From Streptomyces collinus (GTDB lineage Bacteria; Actinomycetota; Actinomycetes; Streptomycetales; Streptomycetaceae): a stretch of DNA of 64,000 bases. Positions 8,684 through 18,775 of this stretch are shown in pieces (position 1 is the stretch's first letter; the number at the start of each line of letters is the position of its first letter). The stretch is from assembly GCF_031348265.1 (NCBI RefSeq), contig NZ_CP133771.1, forward strand, positions 1,984,001-2,048,000, read 5' to 3'. A program made the translations under genes and the position numbers. The notes beneath the pieces were generated by a model. The model saw nothing but the letters and a program-made list of their open reading frames with translations, had not been told where the DNA came from and made no database searches.

Positions 8684-9637
8684 ATGGGTGCCGGTCGCGT
8701 CTTCGCGTACGGCGCCGCCGCCGGTCTGATCGGTGACCTGCTGCTCGGTGATCCTCGCCGGGGGCATCCGGTCGCCGCGTTCGGACGGGCCGCGGGCGCC
8801 GTGGAACAGGTGCTGTGGCGGGACCACCGCGGGTGGGGCGCGCTGCACACCGCCGTGTGTGCCGGAGGGACCGTCGCCCTCGGGTCCGTCGCCGCGCGGG
8901 CCGTGCGGCCGTCTCCCGTCGCCTCCGTCGCGCTGACCGCAGCCGCCACCTGGGCCGTCGTCGGGGGGACTTCGCTCGCCCGGGAGGCGCGGACCATCGG
9001 GCGGGCCCTGGAGGCCGGGGACGTCGAGGCGGCCCGGGCGCGGCTGCCACATCTGTGCGGGCGGGACCCACAGGCCCTCGACGCCGACGGCATGGCCCGG
9101 GCCGTGGTCGAGTCCGTCGCCGAGAACACCTCGGACGCGGTGGTGGGGGCACTGGTGTGGGGGGCTTTCGGCGGGGTGCCGGGGCTGCTCGGGTTCCGGG
9201 CCGTCAACACCCTGGACGCCATGGTCGGACACAAGTCGGCCCGGTACCGCCGGTACGGCTGGGCCTCCGCGCGGCTGGACGACCTCGCGGGGTGGCCGGG
9301 AGCGCGGCTGACCGCCGTACTCGCCGTGCTGGCCGGGCCGGATCCGCGGGAAGCCGTGAGGGCCTGGCGGGCCGACGCGGCACAGCATCCGAGTCCCAAC
9401 GCCGGGCCCGTGGAGGCCTCGTTCGCCGGGGCGCTCGGAGTGCGGCTGGGCGGGACGCTGTCGTACGGCGGGCGGGTGGAGCACCGGCCCGTGCTGAACA
9501 CGCGGGGGCGGGCCGTCGGGACGCGCGACGTCGAGCGGGCCGTGCGGCTGTCGAAGCGCGTCACCTGGCTCGCGCTCGGGGTGTGCGCCGGTGCGCGGTT
9601 GCTGATGAGCGCGCGGTCATCGAAGAGGGGGAAATGA
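8684..9637 (+). CDS. cobD: Adenosylcobinamide-phosphate synthase CobD/CbiB
   Basis: A 317-residue polytopic membrane protein that attaches the aminopropanol arm (or its phosphate) to adenosylcobyric acid. Signature elements are the N-terminal G-D-L-L-L-G-D-P-R-R-G-H-P-V loop, the V-E-S-V-A-E-N-T-S-D-A-V segment, and H-K-S-A-R-Y-R-R-Y-G-W-A-S-A-R-L-D-D. The C-terminal region contains N-A-G-P-V-E-A-S-F-A-G-A-L-G. Length matches the family. It is the first structural gene after the cobalamin riboswitch and is followed after one base by cobQ. It has no visible ribosome-binding site, consistent with coupling to the short leader ORF. Its substrate arm comes from CobC, encoded last in this operon. 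Confidence 0.96.
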   Translation: MGAGRVFAYGAAAGLIGDLLLGDPRRGHPVAAFGRAAGAVEQVLWRDHRGWGALHTAVCAGGTVALGSVAARAVRPSPVASVALTAAATWAVVGGTSLAREARTIGRALEAGDVEAARARLPHLCGRDPQALDADGMARAVVESVAENTSDAVVGALVWGAFGGVPGLLGFRAVNTLDAMVGHKSARYRRYGWASARLDDLAGWPGARLTAVLAVLAGPDPREAVRAWRADAAQHPSPNAGPVEASFAGALGVRLGGTLSYGGRVEHRPVLNTRGRAVGTRDVERAVRLSKRVTWLALGVCAGARLLMSARSSKRGK

Positions 9638-9638
9638 C

Positions 9639-11147
9639 ATGAGCGGTGGGCTTCTTGTCGCCGGTACGACCTCCGACGCCGGCAAGAGCGTCGTGACCGC
9701 CGGGATCTGCCGGTGGCTGGTGCGGCAGGGCGTGAAGGTCGCGCCCTTCAAGGCGCAGAACATGTCCCTGAACTCCTTCGTGACCACGGAGGGGGCCGAG
9801 ATCGGGCGGGCGCAGGCCATGCAGGCGCAGGCCTGCCGGGTCGAGCCGACCGCCCTGATGAATCCGGTGCTGCTCAAGCCCGGTGGCGAGCAGAGCAGTC
9901 AGGTCGTGCTGCTGGGCAAGCCGGTCGGGGAGCTGAGTGCGCGCGGCTACCACGGCGGACGGCAGCAGCAGTTGCTCGGGACGGTGCTGGACTGCCTGGA
10001 GCAGTTGCGGGGCACGTATGACGCGGTGATCTGTGAGGGGGCCGGTTCTCCCGCCGAGATCAATCTGCGGCGGACGGACATCGTGAACATGGGGATCGCC
10101 CGGAACGCCGGGCTGCCCGTGCTCGTCGTCGGCGACATCGACCGGGGCGGGGTGTTCGCCTCGTTCTTCGGGACGGTGGCGCTGCTGTCGCCCGAGGACC
10201 AGCGTTGCGTTGCCGGGTTCCTCGTCAACAAGTTCCGCGGGGACGTCTCCCTGCTGGAGCCGGGGCTGGACATGCTGCACGGGCTCACGGGGCGGAAGAC
10301 GTACGGCGTGCTGCCGTTCCGGCACGGGCTCGGGATCGACGAGGAGGACGGGCTGCGGGTCTCCCTGCGGGGAGCGGTGCGGGAGTCCCTGGTCGCCCCG
10401 CCGGTCGGCGAGGACGTGCTGCGCGTCGCGGTCTGCGCCGTGCCGCTCATGTCCAACTTCACCGACGTGGACGCGCTGGCCGCCGAACCGGGCGTCGTGG
10501 TGCGGTTCGTGGACCGGCCGGAGGAGCTGTCCGACGCCGACCTCGTCATCGTGCCCGGCACCCGAGGGACGGTCCGGGCGCTGGAGTGGCTGCGCGAGCG
10601 CGGGCTCGCCGACGCCCTGGTCCGCAGGGCCGCCGAGCAGCGGCCCGTCCTCGGCATCTGCGGCGGCTTCCAGATCCTCGGCGAGCACATCGAGGACGAC
10701 GTGGAGAGCCGCCGGGGCCATGTCGACGGGCTCGGGATCCTGCCCGTGCGGGTGCGGTTCGCCCGCGAGAAGACCCTCACCCGGCCGTTCGGGGAGGCCC
10801 TCGGGGAGCACGTCGAGGGCTACGAGATCCACCACGGCGTCGCCGACGTCACGGGAGGAACTCCCTTCCTCGACGGCTGCCGGGTCGGCCAGACCTGGGG
10901 CACGCACTGGCACGGCTCGCTGGAGTCGGACGGCTTCCGGCGGGCCTTTCTGCGCGAGGTGGCGGCCGCCGCGGGCCGTCGCTTCGTGCCCGCGCCGGAC
11001 ACTTCGTTCGCCGCGCTGCGCGAGGAGCAGCTCGACCGGCTCGGCGACCTGATCGAACAGCACGCGGACACCGACGCGCTGTGGCGGCTCATCGAGTCCG
11101 GCGCGCCGCAAGGACTGCCCTTCATTCCACCGGGAGCACCCGCATGA
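9639..11147 (+). CDS. cobQ: Cobyric acid synthase CobQ/CbiP
   Basis: A 502-residue glutamine-dependent amidotransferase that converts adenosylcobyrinic acid a,c-diamide to adenosylcobyric acid by four amidations (b, d, e and g). The N-terminal dethiobiotin synthetase-like ATPase has the P-loop G-T-T-S-D-A-G-K-S at residues 9-17 and the N-M-S-L-N-S motif. The C-terminal triad glutaminase has its nucleophile C341 in G-I-C-G-G-F-Q and a C-terminal His in T-H-W-H-G. The length is typical. The start is one base after the cobD stop and has GAGGGGG upstream. The end overlaps the cobN start by 4 nt. Confidence 0.97.
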   Translation: MSGGLLVAGTTSDAGKSVVTAGICRWLVRQGVKVAPFKAQNMSLNSFVTTEGAEIGRAQAMQAQACRVEPTALMNPVLLKPGGEQSSQVVLLGKPVGELSARGYHGGRQQQLLGTVLDCLEQLRGTYDAVICEGAGSPAEINLRRTDIVNMGIARNAGLPVLVVGDIDRGGVFASFFGTVALLSPEDQRCVAGFLVNKFRGDVSLLEPGLDMLHGLTGRKTYGVLPFRHGLGIDEEDGLRVSLRGAVRESLVAPPVGEDVLRVAVCAVPLMSNFTDVDALAAEPGVVVRFVDRPEELSDADLVIVPGTRGTVRALEWLRERGLADALVRRAAEQRPVLGICGGFQILGEHIEDDVESRRGHVDGLGILPVRVRFAREKTLTRPFGEALGEHVEGYEIHHGVADVTGGTPFLDGCRVGQTWGTHWHGSLESDGFRRAFLREVAAAAGRRFVPAPDTSFAALREEQLDRLGDLIEQHADTDALWRLIESGAPQGLPFIPPGAPA

Positions 11148-14100
11148 GCACTGTGTTGTTGTTGTCGACCGCCGACACGGACCTGCTGGCGGCCCGGGCC
11201 GCCTCCGGTGCCGACTACCGGATCGGCAACCCGACCCGCGTGGACGTCCGGGAGGAGCTGCCGGCCCTGCTGGACGGGGCGGGCATCGCCGTCGTCCGGC
11301 TGCTCGGCGGCAAGCGGGCCTGGGAGGACGGGCTCGCCGCGCTGAAGGCCTCCGGCATCCCGACCGTGCTGCTCGGCGGCGAGGCCGTGCCGGACGCGGA
11401 GCTGATGGCCGAGTCGTCCGTACCGGCCGGTGTCGTTGCGGAGGCGCTGAGGTACCTCGTGGAGGGCGGCCCGGACAACCTCACCGAACTCGCCCGGTTC
11501 CTCTCCGACACCGTGCTGCTGACGGGCGAGGGATTCGTCGAGCCGCGGAAGATGCCCGAGTACGGCGTCCACGGCGAGCGTGAGCTCGTGCCGGGCCGTC
11601 CGACCGTCGGCGTGCTCTTCTACCGGGCGCACGAGCTGAGCGGCAACACCGGCTTCGTGGACACCCTGTGCGACGCGATCGAGGCGCGGGGCGCCAACGC
11701 GCTGCCCGTGTACTGCGGTTCGCTGCGCGGGGCGGACGCGGGCCTCTACGAGATCCTCGGGCAGGCGGACACCCTGGTCGCCACCGTCCTCGCCGCGGGC
11801 GGCACCCACGCCTCGCAGGCCTCGGCGGGCGGCGACGAGGAGGCCTGGGACATCGGCGCCCTCGCCGAGCTGGACATCCCCGTGCTGCAGGGCCTGTGCC
11901 TGACGTCCTCGCGGCAGGCCTGGGCGGACTCGGACGCCGCCCTGTCCCCCATGGACGCCGCGATGCAGGTGGCCATCCCGGAGTTCGACGGGCGGCTGAT
12001 CACCGTGCCGTTCTCCTTCAAGGAGCAGGGCCCGGACGACGTGCCCGTCTACGTCGCCGACCCCGAGCGTGCGGGACGCGTCGCCGGCATCGCCGTACGG
12101 CACGCCCGGCTGAAGCACAAGGACAACGCCGAGAAGAAGCTCGCACTGGTCTTCACCGCCTACCCGACCAAGCACTCGCGGGTCGGCAACGCGGTCGGGC
12201 TGGACACCCCGGCCTCGGCGGTGCGGGTGCTGGACGCGCTGCGGGACGCCGGGTACGTAGTCGAGGGGCATCCGGACGAGGGTGACGAGCTGATCCACCG
12301 GCTCATCAACGCCGGCGGGCACGACGTGGAGTGGCTGACGGAGGAGCAGTTGGCCGCCGCGCCCGCGCGGGTGCCGCTGGCCGACTACCGGGCGTGGTTC
12401 GAGAAGCTCGACCCGGAGCTGAAGGACGCCATGACGGAGGCGTGGGGCGAGCCGCCGGGCAGCCTCTACGTCGACGGCGACGACATCGTGCTGGCGTCCC
12501 TGCAGTTCGGGAACGTCGTCGTGATGATCCAGCCGCCGCGCGGCTTCGGCGAGAACCCGATCGCGATCTACCACGACCCGGACATGCCGCCGTCCCACCA
12601 CTACATGGCGGCCTACCGGTGGCTGGAGAACTGCTTCGGCGCCGACGCCATCGTCCACATGGGCAAGCACGGCACCATGGAGTGGCTGCCCGGCAAGGGG
12701 CTCGGGCTCAGCGGGGGCTGCGCCCCGGACGCGGTCCTCGGCGACCTGCCGCTGATCTACCCGTTCATCGTCAACGACCCGGGCGAGGGCACCCAGGCCA
12801 AGCGGCGCGGGCACGCCACGGTCGTCGACCACCTCGTGCCGCCGATGGCCCGTGCCGACACCTACGGCGACCTGGCCAAGCTGGAGCAGCTCCTCGACGA
12901 GTACGCGCTGGTCTCCGACCTGGACCCGGCGAAGGCCCCGACCGTGCGCGCCCAGATCTGGACGCTGGTGAAGGCGGCCGAGCTCCACCACGACCTGCAC
13001 GTCGACGAGCAGCCGGACGACGCGGAGTTCGACGAGTTCGTCATGCACATCGACGGCTATCTGTGCGAGATCAAGGACGTGCAGATCCGCGACGGGCTGC
13101 ACATCCTGGGCGGCGGTCCGGTCGGCGAGCCCCGCGTCAACCTCGTGCTGGCCGTGCTGCGCGCCTCGCAGGTGTGGGGCGGGCAGGCCAACGCGCTGCC
13201 GGGCCTGCGGGCGTCGCTGGCACGGCACTTCGGGCTGGTGGAGAAGGACCTGCTCGCCGAGCCGGGCGCCCCGGTGAAGGTGCCCGTCGAGCTGACGGAC
13301 CTGGTGGACGGCCCGGCCCGCAGCGCCGCCGACGCGATCGACCTGCTGGAGCAGCTGTGCCGGCGGATCGCGGAGGGCATGGAGGAGCGCGGCTGGGCGG
13401 TCGACGGGAGCGCGCCGCTGGTCCGCGAGGTCCTCGGCACCGAACTGCCCGAGGCCGTCGCCGTGCTGGAGTTCGCCTGCACCGAGGTCGTGCCCCGGCT
13501 GGAGAAGACCACCGACGAGATCGGGCACATCCTGCGGGCGCTGAACGGCGGCTACGTCCCGGCGGGCCCCTCCGGTTCGCCGACCCGCGGTCTCGTCAAC
13601 GTCCTGCCGACGGGCCGCAACTTCTACTCCGTCGACCCCAAGGCCATTCCGTCCCGGCTGAGCTGGGAGGTCGGGCAGTCGCTCGCGGACTCGCTGGTGC
13701 AGCGGTATCTGCAGGACACCGGCGAGTACCCCACGTCCGTCGGCCTGACGGTGTGGGGCACCTCGGCGATGCGCACCCAGGGCGACGACATCGCCGAGAT
13801 CCTGGCGCTGCTGGGCTGCCGGCCGGTGTGGGACGACGCCTCGCGCCGCGTGACCGGGTTCGAGGTGGTCCCGCTCGCGGAGCTGGGCCGGCCGCGCATC
13901 GACGTGACGGTCCGCATCTCGGGTTTCTTCCGGGACGCGTTCCCGCACGTCGTGGGCCTGATCGACGACGCCGTGCGGACGGTGGCCGAGCTGGACGAGC
14001 CGGCGGAGTCCAACTACGTCCGGGCCCACGCCGACCAGGACACCGCCGAGCACGGCGACCGCCGCCGCGCCACGGCCCGCATCTTCGGCTCCAAGCCGGG

Positions 14101-14800
14101 GGCGTACGGTGCCGGTCTGCTGCCGCTGATCGACGCCCGCAACTGGCGTTCCGACGCGGACCTCGCCGAGGTGTACGCGGTGTGGGGCGGCTACGCCTAC
14201 GGGCGGGGGCTCGACGGGCGGGCCGCGCGCGGGGACATGGAGACGGCGTTCAAGCGGATCGCCGTCGCCGCGAAGAACGTCGACACCCGTGAGCACGACC
14301 TGGTCGACGCCGACGACTACTTCCAGTACCACGGCGGCATGGTCGCCATGGTGCGGCACCTGACGGGCGCGAGCCCCGAGGCGTACGTCGGCGACTCGGC
14401 CACCCCGGACCAGGTGAAGACCCGCACCCTCGGCGAGGAGACGCACCGCGTCTTCCGCGCCCGGGTGGTCAACCCGCGCTGGATGGCGGCCATGCGGCGG
14501 CACGGCTACAAGGGCGCCTTCGAGATGGCGGCGACCGTGGACTACCTGTTCGGGTACGACGCGACGGCCGGGGTCGTGGACGACTGGATGTACGAGAAGC
14601 TCAGCGCCGAGTACGTCTTCGACCCGGAGAACCGGGACTTCATGAAGAAGTCCAACCCGTGGGCGCTGCGCGGCATCACCGAACGGCTGCTGGAGGCCGC
14701 GGAGCGCGGGCTGTGGGCCGAACCGGACGCGGAGACGCTGGAGCGGCTGCGCGCCACCTATCTGGAGCTCGAAGGCGACTTGGAGGGCGACGAGAAGTGA
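11144..14800 (+). CDS. cobN: Cobaltochelatase large subunit CobN
   Basis: A 1218-residue protein of the CobN/BchH/ChlH family, which binds hydrogenobyrinic acid a,c-diamide and inserts cobalt in the oxygen-dependent pathway. Diagnostic blocks include [36 protein letters not shown] and the Y-G-R-G-L-D-G region near the end. ATG 11144 overlaps the cobQ stop by 4 nt, which rules out much longer in-frame openings inside cobQ. The length is slightly below the roughly 1270 residues of proteobacterial CobN. The next gene supplies the AAA+/vWA motor subunit, replacing the CobS and CobT proteins used elsewhere. Confidence 0.97.
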   Translation: MSTVLLLSTADTDLLAARAASGADYRIGNPTRVDVREELPALLDGAGIAVVRLLGGKRAWEDGLAALKASGIPTVLLGGEAVPDAELMAESSVPAGVVAEALRYLVEGGPDNLTELARFLSDTVLLTGEGFVEPRKMPEYGVHGERELVPGRPTVGVLFYRAHELSGNTGFVDTLCDAIEARGANALPVYCGSLRGADAGLYEILGQADTLVATVLAAGGTHASQASAGGDEEAWDIGALAELDIPVLQGLCLTSSRQAWADSDAALSPMDAAMQVAIPEFDGRLITVPFSFKEQGPDDVPVYVADPERAGRVAGIAVRHARLKHKDNAEKKLALVFTAYPTKHSRVGNAVGLDTPASAVRVLDALRDAGYVVEGHPDEGDELIHRLINAGGHDVEWLTEEQLAAAPARVPLADYRAWFEKLDPELKDAMTEAWGEPPGSLYVDGDDIVLASLQFGNVVVMIQPPRGFGENPIAIYHDPDMPPSHHYMAAYRWLENCFGADAIVHMGKHGTMEWLPGKGLGLSGGCAPDAVLGDLPLIYPFIVNDPGEGTQAKRRGHATVVDHLVPPMARADTYGDLAKLEQLLDEYALVSDLDPAKAPTVRAQIWTLVKAAELHHDLHVDEQPDDAEFDEFVMHIDGYLCEIKDVQIRDGLHILGGGPVGEPRVNLVLAVLRASQVWGGQANALPGLRASLARHFGLVEKDLLAEPGAPVKVPVELTDLVDGPARSAADAIDLLEQLCRRIAEGMEERGWAVDGSAPLVREVLGTELPEAVAVLEFACTEVVPRLEKTTDEIGHILRALNGGYVPAGPSGSPTRGLVNVLPTGRNFYSVDPKAIPSRLSWEVGQSLADSLVQRYLQDTGEYPTSVGLTVWGTSAMRTQGDDIAEILALLGCRPVWDDASRRVTGFEVVPLAELGRPRIDVTVRISGFFRDAFPHVVGLIDDAVRTVAELDEPAESNYVRAHADQDTAEHGDRRRATARIFGSKPGAYGAGLLPLIDARNWRSDADLAEVYAVWGGYAYGRGLDGRAARGDMETAFKRIAVAAKNVDTREHDLVDADDYFQYHGGMVAMVRHLTGASPEAYVGDSATPDQVKTRTLGEETHRVFRARVVNPRWMAAMRRHGYKGAFEMAATVDYLFGYDATAGVVDDWMYEKLSAEYVFDPENRDFMKKSNPWALRGITERLLEAAERGLWAEPDAETLERLRATYLELEGDLEGDEK

Positions 14801-16794
14801 CCACCCCCTTTCCGTTCACGGCCGTCGTCGGCCAGGACGACCTGCGGCTCGCGCTGCTGCTGAACGCGGTGTCCCCGGCGGTCGGCGGTGTGCTGGTGCG
14901 CGGCGAGAAGGGCACGGCCAAGTCGACGGCGGTGCGGGCCCTGTCGGCGCTGCTGCCGGAGGTCCCGGTCGTCCCCGGCTGCCGTTTCTCGTGCGACCCC
15001 GCCTCCCCCGACCCGGGGTGCCCGGACGGACCCCACGAGGCCGGCGGCGGTGCCGAGCGGCCCGCCCGCATGGTCGAACTGCCGGTCGGCGCCTCCGAGG
15101 ACCGGCTGGTCGGCGCACTGGACATCGAGCGGGCCCTCTCCGAGGGCGTGAAGGCCTTCGAGCCGGGCCTGCTCGCCGACGCGCACCGCGGGATCCTCTA
15201 CGTCGACGAGGTCAACCTCCTCCACGACCACCTGGTGGACCTGCTGCTGGACGCGGCCGCGATGGGCGCCTCGTACGTCGAGCGCGAGGGCGTCTCGGTG
15301 CGGCACGCCGCCCGTTTCCTGCTCGTCGGCACCATGAACCCCGAGGAGGGCGAGCTGCGGCCGCAGCTGCTCGACCGGTTCGGGCTGACCGTGGAGGTCG
15401 CGGCCTCGCGGGAGCCGGACCAGCGGGTGGAGGTCGTGCGCAGGCGGCTGGCCTACGACGACGATCCGGCCGCCTTCGCCGCGCGCTGGGCCGAGGAGGA
15501 GGCCGCCGTACGGGCGCGGATCGTCGCCGCGCGGGAGCTGCTGCCGTCCGTGCGGCTGGGCGACGGGGCGCTGCGGCAGATCGCGGCGACCTGCGCGGCC
15601 TTCGAGGTCGACGGCATGCGCGCCGACATCGTGATGGCGCGGACCGCCACCGCGCTGGCGGCCTGGGCCGGGCGCACGGACGTGCTCGCCGAGGACGTCC
15701 GGCAGGCGGCGCTGCTCGCGCTGCCGCACCGGCGGCGGCGCAACCCCTTCGACGCGCCGGGGCTCGACGAGGACAAGCTCGACGAGACCCTGGAGGAGTT
15801 CGGCGGCTCGGACGACGACGACCCGGATCCGGACCCCGGCCCGGACGGGCCCGGCGGGGGCGGCGGACAGCCGGAACCCGACGACGCGCCTCAGGGCGAC
15901 GGTGACACCGCGGCCCGGCCCGAGGCCGGCGAGGGCGGGCAGCCGCAGCCCTCGGGCGGGGGCGAGCAGTCGCCCGCACGCGCCTCCGAGCCGTTCCGCA
16001 CCAAGGTGCTGAGCGTGCCCGGGATCGGCGAGGGCGCCGCCGGGCGGCGTTCGCGGGCGCGGACCGAGCACGGCCGGACGACCGGGGCCCGGCGGCCCCG
16101 GGGCGCGCTCACCAAGCTGCATCTGGCGGCGACCGTGCAGGCCGCGGCCCCGCACCAGCGGGCGCGCGGACGGTCCGGGCCGGGCCTGGTGGTGCGCCGG
16201 GACGATCTGCGGCAGGCCACCCGCGAGGGGCGCGAGGGCAATCTCGTGCTGTTCGTCGTGGACGCCTCCGGGTCGATGGCGGCACGGCAGCGGATGAGCG
16301 CCGTGAAGGGCGCCGTGCTGTCGCTGCTGCTGGACGCCTACCAGCGGCGCGACAAGGTGGGCCTGGTGACCTTCCGCGGCACGGACGCGGACGTCGCGCT
16401 GCCGCCGACCTCGTCGGTGGACGCGGCGGCGGCCCGCCTGGAGACGCTGCCGACGGGCGGGCGTACACCGCTCGCCGCGGGGCTGCTGCGCGCGCACGAC
16501 GTGCTGCGCGTGGAGCGGCTGCGCGATCCCGCGCGGCGGCCGCTGGTCGTGCTGGTGACGGACGGGCGCGCCACCGGCGGCCCGGAGCCGGTCGCCCTGG
16601 CCGGGCGCGCGGCGCGGCTGTTCGCGGCCGACGGGGTCGCCTCGGTCGTCGTGGACTGCGAGTCGGGGCCGGTGCGGCTGGGGCTCGCCGGGCAGCTCGC
16701 GGGCGAACTGGGCGGTACGGCCGTGACATTGGACGAGCTGCGCGCGGACAGCATCGCCGGGCTCGTGAAGGACGTGCAGAGGAGGGCCGCGTAA
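14797..16794 (+). CDS. ChlI/ChlD-type chelatase ATPase subunit (partner of CobN)
   Basis: A 665-residue fusion of the two magnesium-chelatase motor subunits. The N-terminal AAA+ domain has Walker [10 protein letters not shown] at residues 36-44, Walker [11 protein letters not shown], and the sensor M-N-P-E-E-G-E. A linker around 330-400 is strongly acidic and rich in Pro and Gly. The C-terminal von Willebrand A domain has the MIDAS motif D-A-S-G-S-M starting at D489. GTG 14797 overlaps the cobN stop by 4 nt. With no chlorophyll genes nearby and cobN adjacent, it most likely powers cobalt insertion by CobN. Actinobacteria commonly use this arrangement in place of CobST. Confidence 0.93.
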   Translation: MTTPFPFTAVVGQDDLRLALLLNAVSPAVGGVLVRGEKGTAKSTAVRALSALLPEVPVVPGCRFSCDPASPDPGCPDGPHEAGGGAERPARMVELPVGASEDRLVGALDIERALSEGVKAFEPGLLADAHRGILYVDEVNLLHDHLVDLLLDAAAMGASYVEREGVSVRHAARFLLVGTMNPEEGELRPQLLDRFGLTVEVAASREPDQRVEVVRRRLAYDDDPAAFAARWAEEEAAVRARIVAARELLPSVRLGDGALRQIAATCAAFEVDGMRADIVMARTATALAAWAGRTDVLAEDVRQAALLALPHRRRRNPFDAPGLDEDKLDETLEEFGGSDDDDPDPDPGPDGPGGGGGQPEPDDAPQGDGDTAARPEAGEGGQPQPSGGGEQSPARASEPFRTKVLSVPGIGEGAAGRRSRARTEHGRTTGARRPRGALTKLHLAATVQAAAPHQRARGRSGPGLVVRRDDLRQATREGREGNLVLFVVDASGSMAARQRMSAVKGAVLSLLLDAYQRRDKVGLVTFRGTDADVALPPTSSVDAAAARLETLPTGGRTPLAAGLLRAHDVLRVERLRDPARRPLVVLVTDGRATGGPEPVALAGRAARLFAADGVASVVVDCESGPVRLGLAGQLAGELGGTAVTLDELRADSIAGLVKDVQRRAA

Positions 16795-17393
16795 TGCCGC
16801 AGGGACAGCCGAGTGTGGTGCCGGACGACGGACTGACGACCCGCCAGCGGCGCAACCGGCCGCTGGTCGTCGTCCACACGGGCGTCGGCAAGGGCAAGTC
16901 CACCGCCGCCTTCGGGCTCGCGCTGCGGGCCTGGAACCAGGGGTGGCCGATCGGGGTGTTCCAGTTCGTCAAGTCGGCGAAGTGGAAGGTCGGCGAGGAG
17001 AACGCGCTGCGGGTGCTCGGCGCCTCCGGCGAGGGCGGGTCCGTCGACTGGCACAAGATGGGCGAGGGCTGGTCCTGGGTGCAGCGCGACGCCCAGATGG
17101 ACAACGAGGAGAAGGCCCGGGAGGGCTGGGAGCAGGTCAAGCGGGACCTGGCGGCCGAGACGTACAAGCTGTACGTGCTGGACGAGTTCGCCTACCCGAT
17201 GCACTGGGGCTGGGTGGACACGGACGAGGTGATCTCCGTGCTGCGGGACCGGCCCGGGACCCAGCACGTCGTCATCACCGGGCGGAACGCGCCCGAGAAG
17301 CTCGTGGACTTCGCCGACCTCGTGACCGACATGTCCAAGGTCAAGCACCCGATGGACGCGGGCCAGAAGGGCCAGAGGGGCATCGAGTGGTGA
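16794..17393 (+). CDS. cobO: Cob(I)yrinic acid a,c-diamide adenosyltransferase CobO
   Basis: A 199-residue ATP:corrinoid adenosyltransferase of the CobO/CobA/BtuR class that forms the Co-C bond to the 5'-deoxyadenosyl ligand. The P-loop H-T-G-V-G-K-G-K-S-T-A-A-F-G is at residues 28-41. L-D-E-F-A-Y and V-I-T-G-R-N-A are the other family landmarks. The gene starts on the last base of the preceding stop (TAATG) and overlaps cobB by 4 nt. It should act after CobN-dependent cobalt insertion and reduction. Confidence 0.97.
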   Translation: MPQGQPSVVPDDGLTTRQRRNRPLVVVHTGVGKGKSTAAFGLALRAWNQGWPIGVFQFVKSAKWKVGEENALRVLGASGEGGSVDWHKMGEGWSWVQRDAQMDNEEKAREGWEQVKRDLAAETYKLYVLDEFAYPMHWGWVDTDEVISVLRDRPGTQHVVITGRNAPEKLVDFADLVTDMSKVKHPMDAGQKGQRGIEW

Positions 17394-18775
17394 GTGCTTC
17401 CGTCCCACGGCTGGTCATCGCCGCGCCCTCCTCGGGCAGCGGCAAGACCACCGTCGCCACGGGGTTGATGGCCGCGTTCGCCGCGCGGGGGCTCGCCGTG
17501 TCCCCGCACAAGGTCGGGCCGGACTACATCGACCCCGGGTACCACGCGCTCGCGACCGGGCGGGTGGGACGGAACCTCGACGCGTACCTGTGCGGGCCCG
17601 AGCTGGTCGGGCCGCTGTTCCTGCACGGGGCACAGGGCTGTGACATCGCCGTCGTCGAGGGCGTGATGGGGCTGTACGACGGGGCCGCGGGCGAGGGGGA
17701 ACTCGCCTCCACGGCTCATGTCGCGAAGCTGTTGCGGGCGCCGGTGGTGCTGGTCGTGGACGCGTCGTCGCAGTCCCGGTCGGTGGCGGCGCTGGTGCAC
17801 GGGTTCGCCTCCTGGGACCCGGAGGTGCGGGTCGGGGGCGTGATCCTGAACAAGGTCGCCTCGGACCGGCACGAGGAGCTGTTGCGGGAGGCGCTGGAGC
17901 AGGCCGGGGTGCCGGTGCTGGGGGTGTTGCGGCGGGTTGCGCAGGTGGACACGCCGTCGCGGCACCTGGGGCTGGTGCCGGTCGCCGAGCGGCACGCCGC
18001 GGCGGTCGAGGCCGTTGCGGCGATGGCCGCGCAGGTCGTGGACGGTTGTGACCTGGGGGCGTTGGAAGCCCTGGCACGTGCAGCCGGGGCCGTGCCAGGG
18101 GGCTCCGCCCCCTGGACTCCCGCCTCGCCCGCCCACCACCCGACGCGGTCGGATGAAGCGGATCAGCAGCGTGCACCCGTCGTCGCCGTCGCCGGTGGGG
18201 CCGCGTTCACCTTCTCCTACGCCGAGCACACCGAGTTGCTCACCGCCGCCGGTGCCGACGTCGTCACCTTCGACCCTTTGAGGGACGAGGAACTGCCCGA
18301 GGGGACCGCCGGGTTGGTGATCGGGGGCGGGTTCCCCGAGGTGTACGCCTCGGAGCTGTCCGCCAACGCACCCCTGCGCAAGGCCGTTGCCGAGCTGGCG
18401 GGGAGCGGTGCTCCCGTCGCCGCCGAGTGTGCCGGGCTGCTGTATCTGTGCCGGGAGCTGGACGGGCTGCCGATGTGCGGGGTGCTGGACGCCGGGGCGC
18501 GGATGACCGAGCGGCTCACTCTGGGCTACCGGGACGCCGTGGCCGTGGGCGACAGTGTGCTCGCGGCGGCCGGGACCCGGATGCGGGGCCACGAGTTCCA
18601 CCGGACCGCCGTGGAGCCCGGCTCGGGGGCGGAGCCCGCCTGGGGGGTCCGCGGCCCCAGGCCGCGGGTCGAAGGTTTCGTGGAGCGCGGTGTGCACGCG
18701 AGCTATCTGCACACGCACTGGGCGTCCGAGCCCGGTGTCGCCCGTAGGTTCGTCGAGAGGTGCCGGACGTCATGA
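17390..18775 (+). CDS. cobB: Cobyrinic/hydrogenobyrinic acid a,c-diamide synthase CobB/CbiA
   Basis: A 461-residue glutamine amidotransferase that amidates the a and c side chains. The N-terminal ATPase has the P-loop A-P-S-S-G-S-G-K-T-T near residues 12-21 and the block K-V-G-P-D-Y-I-D-P-G. The C-terminal glutaminase nucleophile is C347 in A-A-E-C-A-G-L-L-Y-L, and H-A-S-Y-L-H-T-H-W marks the end. Start GTG 17390 overlaps cobO by 4 nt. The linker at residues about 235-262 is unusually Pro/Ala-rich because a GGGGGCTCCGCCCCC-type palindrome lies inside the coding sequence. Late-insertion organisms amidate before cobalt insertion, so with CobN present the substrate may be hydrogenobyrinate. Confidence 0.96.
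   Translation: MSASVPRLVIAAPSSGSGKTTVATGLMAAFAARGLAVSPHKVGPDYIDPGYHALATGRVGRNLDAYLCGPELVGPLFLHGAQGCDIAVVEGVMGLYDGAAGEGELASTAHVAKLLRAPVVLVVDASSQSRSVAALVHGFASWDPEVRVGGVILNKVASDRHEELLREALEQAGVPVLGVLRRVAQVDTPSRHLGLVPVAERHAAAVEAVAAMAAQVVDGCDLGALEALARAAGAVPGGSAPWTPASPAHHPTRSDEADQQRAPVVAVAGGAAFTFSYAEHTELLTAAGADVVTFDPLRDEELPEGTAGLVIGGGFPEVYASELSANAPLRKAVAELAGSGAPVAAECAGLLYLCRELDGLPMCGVLDAGARMTERLTLGYRDAVAVGDSVLAAAGTRMRGHEFHRTAVEPGSGAEPAWGVRGPRPRVEGFVERGVHASYLHTHWASEPGVARRFVERCRTS
18095..18115. repeat. Intragenic palindrome of the GGGGGCTCCGCCCCC type
   Basis: A 21-base near-perfect palindrome (CCAGGGGGC, TCC, GCCCCCTGG) lies in the inter-domain linker of cobB. Elements with this core are, from memory, common interspersed palindromes in Streptomyces intergenic regions. 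A second degenerate C/G-rich palindromic patch lies at about 18615-18665 in the same gene. Confidence 0.7.

Noticed and set aside
10820..14503. Long minus-strand open frame opposite cobN (1227 codons)
   Set aside because: The plus strand has perfect CobN motifs and codon pattern. The antisense frame is rich in Val-Gly-Arg-His low-complexity sequence typical of mirror frames in high-GC DNA.
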